From: CAXPZW01 sp964221845
GTDB lineage: Bacteria; Bacteroidota; Bacteroidia; Flavobacteriales_D; Sanyastnellaceae
Assembly: GCA_964221845.1 (NCBI GenBank)
Contig: CAXPZW010000020.1
Coordinates: 1 to 48,517 of the forward strand
DNA length: 48,517 nucleotides
Direction of reading: 5' to 3'
The first letter of the stretch is position 1. Every line of letters begins with the position of its first letter. The position numbers and the translations under genes were made by a program. The notes below the pieces were generated by a model, which did no database searches, had not been told where the DNA came from, and saw nothing but the letters and a program-made list of their open reading frames with translations. Shown in pieces: positions 41,893 to 48,517 of this stretch.

Positions 41893-43557
41893 TTAAGCGA
41901 TTTGACCAGGAGTTGAAGGAGACAGGGCGAGGGTACGCGTACACGCGGCGCGCAGGCCGGGGTCTTCGCTGACCACCACCAGCGTCCATGGCTGCTGAGG
42001 GTCGGTGAGGCATTTGACCAGTTCTGGGCGCTGGTCCTCGGCGATGATGTCCAAGGGGTTCTCCAACACCAGCAGTGCGGGTTTGGCGCAGATGGCGCGT
42101 GCTAGGAGCAGGCGTCGGATGATGTTTTGCGGCAAGTGTTGTCCGGCTGGATTGAGCTGGCTGTGAATGCCGTCGGTGGTGCCGTTGACCCAATCGGTCA
42201 GGCCCGTCAAGCGGATGGCCCACTGCACGTTTTCGGTGGTGGCGGCGGGGCGTCCGAGCGCGATGTTGTCGCGGATGCTGCCCGAGAAGAGCACTTGGTC
42301 GCCGAGCACCTCACCAATGTGAGCGCGCAATTCTGCGACATCGAGTTGCTTGAGGGGTTGGCCGTTGAAGACCACGTGGCCCTCGTCGGGTTGCAACAAG
42401 CCTGCAAGCAGTTGGAGCAGGGTGGACTTGCCCGTGCCGTTGGGGCCGGTCACCAGCAGGCGCTCACCGGGAGCCAGCTTCATGTCAAAGCGGTCAAACA
42501 GCGGGCGCGTTTGGTCGGGGTACCCGAAGCGGATGCCCGAGATGCTCACGTCCATGCCATGCGGGTGCACGTCGGTGAGTGTTTCGCCGCCCATGTCTTC
42601 GAGCTCGAGGTCGGTCACTTGGCCGATTTTTTCCAGCGAGGTGAGCACATCGTAGGTTGTTTCCAGGCTCATGACCAGTTTTTCCACCGAGTTCATGACC
42701 AAGACAATGATGATCTCGGCAGCGATGAATTGACCGATGTTCATGGCCTGTTCCATCACCATCACCCCGCCAATCACCAGCAGGCCAGCCACTACCAAGA
42801 CCTTGAAGGCCACCATAAAGCCGTATTGGCGCATCAACACGCGGAAGTGCTGCTGACGGGCTTCCAAGTAATCACCCACGTGGTGGTTGGTGCGGTCCAA
42901 GTGCAGGCGGGTGTTGCCGGCCAGTTTGAAGGTTGAAGCCGAACGGGCCAACTCTTCCAACCAGTGCGCCACGCTGTACTTATGTTTCGATTCAGTGAGC
43001 GAAGTGCGCAGTCCCGGCTTGGACGTCCAGCGAAACAACACATACAGGCCCGCCACCAAGATGATGTTGAACAGGATGAAGAACGTGTGGTAAAAGCTCA
43101 GCAGCACCAATCCGAAGATCACCTGCAGTCCTGCAGCTGTCACGTCAATGAGCAGTTTGGACAATCCCTTTTGCACCGAAATGGTGTCAAAGAAGCGGTT
43201 CATCAACTCCGGCGCGTACTTCTTGTACAGCGCCTCCATCTTGATCATGGGGATGCGCAAGGCAAATTCAAACGCAGCGCGGGTGAAGATGCGCTGCTGC
43301 AGACGCTCGGTGATTTTCAGCTGTACGATTTGCAGCAGTCCTGAGAACAGGACTCCCAGAACAGTCAGGCACACCAGCAAGATCCAACTGGTGGACACGC
43401 GTCCCCCTTGAATCAGGTTGACAATGGCCTGCACACCCAGGGGCAGGGTCAGGCTCAAGAGTCCACTGAAGATCGAGTACGCGTAAACGTTCCGAATCTC
43501 CAAAGCATCAGGCTTGAGCAGGCGCCAAAAGCGCTGAGAAGGAGTAAGGTTACTCAT
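41893..43557 (-). CDS. ABC transporter (permease + ATP-binding) with degenerate ATPase motifs
   Basis: 554 residues. N-terminal type I exporter permease with six hydrophobic segments, no C39 peptidase domain. The ATPase domain has a good Walker A (VTGPNGTGKSTLLQLLAG, near residue 369) and D-loop/Q-loop context (IGEVLGDQVLFSGSIRDNIALG). Three motifs are altered. The LSGGQ signature reads NPAGQHLPQNIIRRLLLARAI, Walker B reads LLVLENPLDII (Asp-Glu replaced by Glu-Asn) and the H-loop reads VVVSEDPGL (His absent). It may be a slow ATPase or work as a dimer with limited turnover. Similar degenerate ABC proteins occur with HlyD/TolC in flavobacteria. Expected cargo: drug, lipid or peptide export. 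Confidence 0.85.
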   Translation of the reverse strand: MSNLTPSQRFWRLLKPDALEIRNVYAYSIFSGLLSLTLPLGVQAIVNLIQGGRVSTSWILLVCLTVLGVLFSGLLQIVQLKITERLQQRIFTRAAFEFALRIPMIKMEALYKKYAPELMNRFFDTISVQKGLSKLLIDVTAAGLQVIFGLVLLSFYHTFFILFNIILVAGLYVLFRWTSKPGLRTSLTESKHKYSVAHWLEELARSASTFKLAGNTRLHLDRTNHHVGDYLEARQQHFRVLMRQYGFMVAFKVLVVAGLLVIGGVMVMEQAMNIGQFIAAEIIIVLVMNSVEKLVMSLETTYDVLTSLEKIGQVTDLELEDMGGETLTDVHPHGMDVSISGIRFGYPDQTRPLFDRFDMKLAPGERLLVTGPNGTGKSTLLQLLAGLLQPDEGHVVFNGQPLKQLDVAELRAHIGEVLGDQVLFSGSIRDNIALGRPAATTENVQWAIRLTGLTDWVNGTTDGIHSQLNPAGQHLPQNIIRRLLLARAICAKPALLVLENPLDIIAEDQRPELVKCLTDPQQPWTLVVVSEDPGLRAACTRTLALSPSTPGQIA

Positions 43558-43571
43558 GGCTGGGGTTGGTG

Positions 43572-44252
43572 TTAGGCAGTTTGGATGGTACTGAGCACCA
43601 GTTCGGTGTAGAAGGTGGTGACCGCGTCTTGGCCGTCGACCACGTCGGTCAAGCGGGGCAAATGTTCGGCAAAGAAGCGCTGGTGGTGGGCCCCTTCCAT
43701 CACGGTGCTGATCAGCATGTGTGGGTAGGGGTAATTCGGGTTGATTTCCAGCACAAACTCGCTCAGGCGCTCCACCAGGTTTTTGTACCCGAGGTAGACG
43801 CCTTCAGCGTTGATGGTGTCTACGTTCTTGTGCATGTATGCTTTGGAGCCTTCGGCGACGATGATGCGGTGGAGCTTGCCTTCGTGGATGTGTTGCACCA
43901 TGCGGTCCTCGGTCACTTCCTCGGTAATCAGGCGCAGACCCACGCGCAGTTTGGTCTCGGCATCGGGCAGGTTGGCGGTGGCAAACGCAATGCGGTACCC
44001 CATCCATTGCCAGTACCACGCCGAGAGGTACAGCAGCAGCATGTGCTTGTTTTCAAAGTAGCGGTACACCGAGGCTTCGGTGCTGCCAATGTGGGTGGCC
44101 AGTTTGCGGAAGGAGAAGACCTCTAGGCCCATGTCATCCATCAACTCCACGCTGCCTTGGATGATGCGGCGTCCGAGCTCACTGGACACGGGATCCTTGA
44201 GGTAGATCGCTGGATTGATGTTGAATCGCAAATGCGGTAGCAGGTTTTCCAT
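43572..44252 (-). CDS. TetR-family repressor of the ABC-HlyD-TolC operon
   Basis: 226 residues. The helix-turn-helix is RRIIQGSVELMDDMGLEVFSFRKLATHIGSTEASVYRYFENKHMLLLYL (residues about 28-76), the classic TetR N-terminus. The ligand-binding C-terminal part is helical. First gene of the operon, 14 nt before the ABC gene. A perfect palindrome 8 nt upstream of its ATG is the likely operator, so it represses itself and the transporter genes. Confidence 0.9.
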   Translation of the reverse strand: MENLLPHLRFNINPAIYLKDPVSSELGRRIIQGSVELMDDMGLEVFSFRKLATHIGSTEASVYRYFENKHMLLLYLSAWYWQWMGYRIAFATANLPDAETKLRVGLRLITEEVTEDRMVQHIHEGKLHRIIVAEGSKAYMHKNVDTINAEGVYLGYKNLVERLSEFVLEINPNYPYPHMLISTVMEGAHHQRFFAEHLPRLTDVVDGQDAVTTFYTELVLSTIQTA

Positions 44253-44260
44253 GCGGAAAT

Positions 44261-44275
44261 AATAGTATTACTATT
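44261..44275. promoter_or_regulatory. Perfect palindrome, likely TetR operator (AATAGT-N3-ACTATT)
   Basis: AATAGTATTACTATT is a perfect 6-3-6 inverted repeat, 8 nt upstream of the TetR ATG and just after the likely start of transcription. A -7-like box lies 5 nt behind it. Confidence 0.65.
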
Positions 44276-44280
44276 GATAA

Positions 44281-44288
44281 CGAAAGTA
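44281..44288 (-). promoter_or_regulatory. -7-like element of the TetR-ABC-HlyD-TolC operon (TACTTTCG)
   Basis: The minus strand reads TACTTTCG, one mismatch to TAnnTTTG, 28 nt before the TetR ATG and directly next to the palindromic operator. Confidence 0.45.
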
Positions 44289-44383
44289 CAGCACTTTTGT
44301 TCGCATGGGTTGCTAAAAAATCCAAGAATGCGGGAATATTCATCGCGTTGTGACGACTCTTGATCCCTGTATTGACGGAGATT

Positions 44384-44398
44384 GTGTACTTTGTACAC
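44384..44398 (+). promoter_or_regulatory. Candidate operator GTGTnnnnTGTACAC, copy 3 (before GH16 gene)
   Basis: GTGTACTTTGTACAC is a perfect inverted repeat (GTGTAC / GTACAC around TTT) that ends directly against the ATG at 44399. TACTTTG inside it resembles a -7 box with one base missing. A bound repressor here would block initiation. Confidence 0.65.
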
Positions 44399-45748
44399 AT
44401 GAATCAAAAATCCCTGCTTCTCGCCCTGTTTTTGGGCCTCACCGGCGCCGTGTACGCACAGGAAACCGTCACCGGTGCGCAAGTGCTCACCCACGAGAAC
44501 TACCAGTACGGCCGCTTTGAGGTGGCCATGCAGAGTGCGCCCGGCAATGGCATTGTGAGCTCGTTCTTCCTCTACAACTGGGACATTGGCTGTAACTGGC
44601 CCGCAGAGAACAACGAGATCGACATTGAGATGACCGGCAACGATGAAGACCTGCACTTCACGACGCACTACCCCGGACCTTGGTTCTTCTCCGATGAGTA
44701 CGAAGTGGACTACAACCCGCACGAAGAGATGGTCGAGTACGCCATTGAGTGGGTTCCTGGCACCGTCCGTTGGTACGTTGAGGATGAATTGGTTTACACC
44801 CAAAACGAATCATTCGTCGACGATCTGATCTACCCCATGCGCGTGTTTATGAACCTATGGGTGGCCAACGCCGTCAACTGGGTTGGCCCTTGGGACCCCG
44901 CCATCCTTCCCCGCAGCTCGCACTATGATTTTGTGAAGGTGTACAACTACACCCCGGGAACAGGCGACGCTGGAACGGGCAACAACTTCACCTTGGATTT
45001 TGAAGACCACTTTGACGGCGATGCACTCAACCCAGACATTTGGGAAATCACCGACTTTGGTGATTTCGAAGGCAACCTTGCGGGATTCTACCAGCAAAAC
45101 GTGTCGGTGGCTGACGGTCTGCTCACCCTGACCCTCAACGAGCCCGGCAATTGGATCGTCACCGTTCCGGTCACGTTCCAAGTGGACATGAGCAACGTTG
45201 AACTCGAAGCCACCGACGTGGTGTACCTCAATGGCGGTTTCAACAACTGGTGCGGCACCTGCGCCCCCATGTCAGACCTCGACGGCGACAACATCTACAC
45301 CTTGACGGTCAACATCGAACCCGGAGAACACGAATACCTGTTCACCCTCAACTTCTGGGAGGAACTGGGCGGTGCACCCGAAGGAAGCGAATGCGACTAC
45401 CAACCGTGCGATGAGTTCTACAACTACGGCTTCCAAGCCTCCATCGACGACACCGAGATCATCCTGCCCCCCGTATGCTGGGGCACCTGCTCTGACTGTG
45501 GCGCAACCAGCGTTACCGCGCTGACCGCTACTGAGGCCTCTGTACAACTGTGGGAGAATGAAGTGCGCTACGTTGCCAGTGCAGGAGCTACCCTGGACGT
45601 CTTCGACTTGCAAGGCCGCCGGGTATACACCCAGCTTCTGGATTTGGCCGAAGGCTCAGTCACCCTGCCCAGCACCATTCAAGGCTGGACGGCAGTACGT
45701 GTGAGCGGTGAGGGTACCGAAGCCCGCACCCACGGTATCATCAAGTAA
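44399..45748 (+). CDS. Secreted GH16 beta-glucanase (circularly permuted domain order) with CBM-like and T9SS C-terminal domains
   Basis: 449 residues. A signal peptide (MNQKSLLLALFLGLTGAVYA) is followed by the GH16 catalytic part: TGAQVLTHENYQYGRFEVAMQSAPGNGIVSSFFLYN, with catalytic NE73-IDI-E77 in ENNEIDIEMTG. VEYAIEWVPGTVRWYVEDELVYTQNE comes next. YDFVKVYNYTPGTGDAG leads into NFTLDFEDHFDGDALNPDIWEITDFGDFEGNLAGF (residues 196-230), which is the N-terminal strand set of ordinary GH16 enzymes. This order matches the Fibrobacter succinogenes 1,3-1,4-beta-glucanase. A CBM20/48-like domain (FQVDMSNVELEATDVVYLNGGFNNWCG, about 258-370) and a T9SS type A C-terminal domain (from about 380) follow. 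Start ATG 44399, directly after the palindrome; the upstream TTG is rejected. Confidence 0.9.
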   Translation: MNQKSLLLALFLGLTGAVYAQETVTGAQVLTHENYQYGRFEVAMQSAPGNGIVSSFFLYNWDIGCNWPAENNEIDIEMTGNDEDLHFTTHYPGPWFFSDEYEVDYNPHEEMVEYAIEWVPGTVRWYVEDELVYTQNESFVDDLIYPMRVFMNLWVANAVNWVGPWDPAILPRSSHYDFVKVYNYTPGTGDAGTGNNFTLDFEDHFDGDALNPDIWEITDFGDFEGNLAGFYQQNVSVADGLLTLTLNEPGNWIVTVPVTFQVDMSNVELEATDVVYLNGGFNNWCGTCAPMSDLDGDNIYTLTVNIEPGEHEYLFTLNFWEELGGAPEGSECDYQPCDEFYNYGFQASIDDTEIILPPVCWGTCSDCGATSVTALTATEASVQLWENEVRYVASAGATLDVFDLQGRRVYTQLLDLAEGSVTLPSTIQGWTAVRVSGEGTEARTHGIIK

Positions 45749-45756
45749 TCTGGAGT

Positions 45757-46341
45757 TTACGCTTTGAGCGCGGCCAAGCCCGCATCCACCATGTGGGTGA
45801 GGGCTTGCTCGTTTTGGGCCGATTTGGCCACTACGTTGAGTCCTGAGCTCAAGGTGCGCACCAGTCCTGCGAGCGTTTCTGCGGAAGCCGATGTGGTCAA
45901 CTCTCCTGAAGCCTGGCCTTTGGCAATGGCCGCTGCAAACAAGCGGTCCAGTTCTGCATTGTGGGCAGTCATAGCATCTTGCGCTTTGGCATCGCATCGG
46001 GTCAGCTCTGAAGACAAGTTGACCACCATGCATCCTTTGGTTTCGGGATCTCGGAACGTGCCCAGGGCGGCATCGTTAAGGATACCCCGGAACACTTCCA
46101 GCACATTGTCGCTTTGCGCAAAACGCTTGGCCATGCCTTCACGAGCCTCTTGCAGGTACAGGGTCAAGGCTTGCTCAAACAGGGCTTGCTTGTCACCAAA
46201 GGTGTCGTACAGGCTGGCGCGGTTGATGCCCATGGCGTCCAGCAGGGTTTGCATGGACGCGCCCTTGTACCCGTCTTTCCAAAAGACGTGCATCGCTGCG
46301 CGCAGCGCGGTATCGGGGTCAAAAGCCTTGGTACGAGGCAT
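45757..46341 (-). CDS. TetR-family regulator
   Basis: 194 residues. The N-terminal helix-turn-helix is FDPDTALRAAMHVFWKDGYKGASMQTLLDAMGINRASLYDTFGDKQALFEQAL, close to the AcuR/YxaF-like TetR group. The rest is the helical ligand-binding domain (LVRTLSSGLNVVAKSAQNEQALTHMVDAGLAAL). In its group such regulators often control a neighbouring oxidoreductase. Here it lies downstream of an SDR fragment, separated from it by a terminator. Confidence 0.9.
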   Translation of the reverse strand: MPRTKAFDPDTALRAAMHVFWKDGYKGASMQTLLDAMGINRASLYDTFGDKQALFEQALTLYLQEAREGMAKRFAQSDNVLEVFRGILNDAALGTFRDPETKGCMVVNLSSELTRCDAKAQDAMTAHNAELDRLFAAAIAKGQASGELTTSASAETLAGLVRTLSSGLNVVAKSAQNEQALTHMVDAGLAALKA

Positions 46342-46349
46342 CAGACTTC

Positions 46350-46390
46350 AAAAAAACGGAAATACCCGGCCGGATGGCGCGGGTATTTCC
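46350..46390 (-). terminator. Terminator for the minus-strand SDR gene
   Basis: A perfect 11-bp stem (GGAAATACCCG / CGGGTATTTCC) with an 11-nt loop, followed on the minus strand by a T-run. Lies between the SDR fragment and the TetR gene. Confidence 0.85.
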
Positions 46391-46418
46391 AAAAAGTGAG
46401 GTCAGGCAGGGCCGTTCA

Positions 46419-46820
46419 TCAGGCTTGGGCAAAGCCGCCGTCTGCAGGCAACTCGCTTCCTGTGATGTACGAACTCTCAGGGCTGGCGAGGAATACCGCT
46501 GCTTTGGCCACCTCGTCGGCTTGACCAAAACGGCCGAGCGGCACTTGAGCCGGGAAGCTCGATGCCATTTCATCGATGGCGTCTTGCGGCATGTTGTGCT
46601 TGCCATAGATCGGGGTGTCGATGGGGCCTGGAGAGATGGAGTTCACGCGGATGCCTTGCGCGCCGAGTTCAGCGGCCAAGGTGCGCGTCACGCTGCGCAG
46701 GGCTGCCTTGCTCGCAGCATAAGCGCCCATGGCAGGGAAGCCTTTGCCGTTCACCACTGAGGTGTTGAAGATCACGCTTGCGCCTTGGGCCACCAATTCT
46801 TCGGCTGCGCAGATGACCAA
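46419..46820 (-). pseudogene. SDR-family oxidoreductase, N-terminally truncated fragment
   Basis: About 130 residues of the C-terminal half of a classical short-chain dehydrogenase: GASVIFNTSVVNGKGFPAMGAYAASKAALRSVTRTLAAEL. It carries the catalytic Ser (NTSV) and Y-x3-K (YAASK). GIRVNSISPGPIDTPIYG and EVAKAAVFLASPESSYITGSELPADGGFAQ follow. The N-terminal Rossmann half with the TGxxxGxG NAD motif is absent. The frame stops at 46833 and has no ATG. At about 46810 it meets a plus-strand fragment of another gene. Presumably non-functional, or an assembly chimera. Confidence 0.8.
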
Positions 46821-47361
46821 CCGTGGGCGTACTTATTGGACCCAGGGCATGGAGATGTTTGCAGATACGGTTCTCGCCAACCCGGCTTCTGCGCGATTCG
46901 CGGCGTACACCTGGCCGTACTTCTTTTTGCTGCCTTACAAACTCAATGACCCAGGCACCCAGTGGTCGCCCACGCCCTGCACATCCCTGGACGAGCAAGT
47001 CTACAACGCGCGCAAGCTGACCTTTGCCTCGGGAACGGGAGACGCTCCGGATGATTGGTACATCACCTATGCCGACCCGGATACCCGGTTGTTGTACGCC
47101 GCGGCTTACATCGTGACTGCCGGAGGCACATCGGTTTCAGATGCAGAGGTGGATCCCCACGCCATCACCTACCACGATTACCGCGAAGTGAACGGCATCC
47201 CTGTGGCACACGCGTGGAAGTTCTGGGCATGGCGTCCCGGAGAAGGGCTCACCGAACAACTCGGCGAAGCTACCTTGGAACAGGTGCGTTTTGATGCGGA
47301 TCGAAGCGCACTCGCTCCGCCCGCAGATGCAGTTGTAGTAGGCGCTGAGGTGTTGGAGTAG
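46813..47361 (+). pseudogene. DUF6503-like protein, N-terminally truncated fragment
   Basis: 182 residues from an in-frame ATG at 46813 (MTNRGRTYWTQG). The segment AYTWPYFFLLPYKLNDPGT and the later DDWYITYADPDTRLLYAAAYIV, then ITYHDYREVNGIPVAHAWKFWAW, resemble the C-terminal half of the Bacteroidota DUF6503 lipoprotein-like family. The signal peptide and N-terminal half are missing. It joins the SDR fragment head to head, which is unexpected for two intact genes. The family call is tentative. Confidence 0.5.
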
Positions 47362-48039
47362 TTACTCCCAGGAACCCGTGTTGAGGAATACAGCAAACTG
47401 CGCGTAGAACTTGCCTCCGGTGGTTTGCACTTCTTGGTGAAGGACCCCGGCTTGGAAGCTCAATTGGCTGTTCAATTTGTATCCGGCTGCCGCGTACAAG
47501 CGGTTGCGGTCAAAGAACGTACGCTGTGTGTTGATAAACACCTCGTCGTACACCCCTACAAACCAGGTCTTTTCTTCGAACGTGGGTTTGCCAATGGGCA
47601 TGGTCAGCATCAAGCGGTAACGCAAGCGGCCGCGGTAGTCTTCGTCCACCCAGCGTTGTTCCACGCGGTAGCGGTGCTCAAACTTGATGCGGCTGTCCTT
47701 GTGCACCAAGATCATTTGTTGCCAAACACGGTGCTCCACAGTAGCTGTATCTCCCAACTCTCCAGGATCTGCGTAAGAGGGGATGAAACCGTAGCCTGCG
47801 GTCAGCATGGTGGTGGCCGTGGCGTGGTAATTCAATCCCACACGTGACAGCACCTGCTCGGGATTGTTGGGCACCAGTGAATGGTGGCGGTACTGCAACT
47901 CGGTGTGTACACTCCATCCTTTCGAGAGTTTGTGGTTGCCGAAGTACATCAACCAGTTCCCTTGGTCGGAATTCTGGCCCAAAAGGGCGGTCGCCGAGAA
48001 GAGGATCCCGGCGACCAAAGTCAATAGATGTCGTGTCAT
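47362..48039 (-). CDS. DUF2490 outer-membrane protein
   Basis: 225 residues. A signal peptide (MTRHLLTLVAGILFSATALLGQ) is followed by the DUF2490 pattern: GNWLMYFGNHKLSKGWSVHTELQYRHHSLVPNNPEQVLSRVGLNYHATATTMLTAGYGFI. Then EHRVWQQMILVHKDSRIKFEHRYRVEQRWVDEDYRGRLRYRLMLTMPI, with alternating aromatic strands of a barrel to the end (FQAGVLHQEVQTTGGKFYAQFAVFLNTG). Function unknown. It may form an operon with the SulP gene upstream (2-nt gap). Confidence 0.9.
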   Translation of the reverse strand: MTRHLLTLVAGILFSATALLGQNSDQGNWLMYFGNHKLSKGWSVHTELQYRHHSLVPNNPEQVLSRVGLNYHATATTMLTAGYGFIPSYADPGELGDTATVEHRVWQQMILVHKDSRIKFEHRYRVEQRWVDEDYRGRLRYRLMLTMPIGKPTFEEKTWFVGVYDEVFINTQRTFFDRNRLYAAAGYKLNSQLSFQAGVLHQEVQTTGGKFYAQFAVFLNTGSWE

Positions 48040-48041
48040 GG

Positions 48042-48517
48042 CTACGAACTGGCGCTGCGGGCCAGGGCCTTTTTGATGGCTTCAAACGGGGTGAGCACTT
48101 TGGTGTCTGGAGCTCCCACGTAACTGACTTCGATGCCTCGCTCCTCGGAGGTAGCCATGAAGTCGCGTATGATTTCTTCCACATCGGGGTGGATGTGGTT
48201 GGTGCCGCTGGCGTCAATGCGAATCTTTCCTCCTTCGGGCAGTTCGTTCAAGGCGCGTTGGATAGGCGCTTTATTCAGGAAGCTGACGTCCTCGCTGAGG
48301 CGCAGTACCATCACACCGTTTTCCATGTCTTCCTCATCCAAGTGGTAGGGCAGACGGTAGTTGTTCCACATGATCTGGATAATGGCCACGATCAAGCCCA
48401 GTCCAACCCCCCATAGCAGGTCGATGAATACGATTCCCAAAATGGTCACGATGAAGGGAAGGAATTGGGTCAGACCCGCATTCCACTGGCTGCGGAACAA
48501 AGCAGGCTTGGCCAATT
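48042..48517 (-). CDS. SulP-family anion transporter, C-terminal part with STAS domain (cut by window end)
   Basis: About 158 residues are visible and the frame runs open off the window end. The visible part has the last membrane segment(s) (LTQFLPFIVTILGIVFIDLLWGVGLGLIVAIIQIMW). The C-terminal STAS domain follows (VMVLRLSEDVSFLNKAPIQRALNELPEGGKIRIDASGTNHIHPDVEEIIRDFMATSEERGIEVSYVG). By family it imports sulfate, bicarbonate or a similar anion across the inner membrane. Stop lies 2 nt before the DUF2490 start. Confidence 0.9.
   Translation of the reverse strand, partial: LAKPALFRSQWNAGLTQFLPFIVTILGIVFIDLLWGVGLGLIVAIIQIMWNNYRLPYHLDEEDMENGVMVLRLSEDVSFLNKAPIQRALNELPEGGKIRIDASGTNHIHPDVEEIIRDFMATSEERGIEVSYVGAPDTKVLTPFEAIKKALARSASS

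Overview
The window looks like a chromosomal segment of a marine-type flavobacterium (Bacteroidota, probably Flavobacteriales) with fairly high GC by eye. The evidence is the fused SecDF, the bacillithiol enzyme BshA, the Bacteroidota-type GlmU-like nucleotidyltransferase, DUF4159 and DUF2490 proteins, secreted proteins with type IX secretion (T9SS) C-terminal domains, and Bacteroidota -7 promoter elements (TAnnTTTG) rather than E. coli-like -10 boxes. Genes are tightly packed. No gap between genes exceeds about 250 bases, and several convergent pairs overlap at their stops. I see no rRNA, tRNA, CRISPR array, IS element or prophage.

Layout. 1-2662: secDF, cut by the window start. 2783-4077: DUF4159 protein and a small membrane protein converging on a shared terminator. 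4202-5302: FAD amine/amino-acid oxidase-like protein. 5371-8121: large periplasmic TPR-like/coiled-coil protein, then aroQ. 8539-16486 (minus): housekeeping block of a PH-like membrane protein, bshA, priA, lon and a GlmU-like enzyme. 16610-18174: a MerR/B12-binding (CarH-like) regulator and an ECF sigma factor, the pair often found next to carotenoid genes in flavobacteria, but here without crt genes. 18171-22175: a methyltransferase and a 1060-residue T9SS adhesin-like protein. 22287-29070: sugar MFS transporter, GNAT, a CpcT/CpeT-like lipoprotein, asnB, a HEAT-like protein, a NUDIX CoA pyrophosphatase, aat and a divergent acyltransferase. 29312-31252: small unknown genes. 31297-36438: secreted deiodinase-like redoxin, cytochrome c-PQQ sugar dehydrogenase lipoprotein, dps, an unknown protein and an MFS transporter. 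36460-39129: outer-membrane protein, a broken pirin gene and a DEAD-box helicase. 39130-44252 (minus): TetR-ABC-HlyD-TolC efflux/secretion operon. 44399-45748: a secreted GH16 beta-glucanase in the circularly permuted domain order known from Fibrobacter. 45757-48517: TetR, two gene fragments joined head to head (SDR and DUF6503-like), DUF2490, and a SulP transporter cut by the window end.

The most interesting signals are these. (a) A 15-bp near-palindrome GTGTnnnnTGTACAC lies in front of exactly three genes: the ECF sigma factor, the sugar MFS transporter and the GH16 enzyme. It suggests a small regulon, possibly of the CarH/LitR-like MerR protein encoded beside one of the sites. (b) -7-like boxes repeatedly sit 4-6 nt before start codons, which suggests leaderless transcription. 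(c) The GH16 is naturally permuted. (d) The ABC ATPase has lost several catalytic motifs. (e) Two places (about 37436-37504 and about 46810) carry broken or joined gene remnants.

All calls come from reading the translations and motifs. No database search was run.
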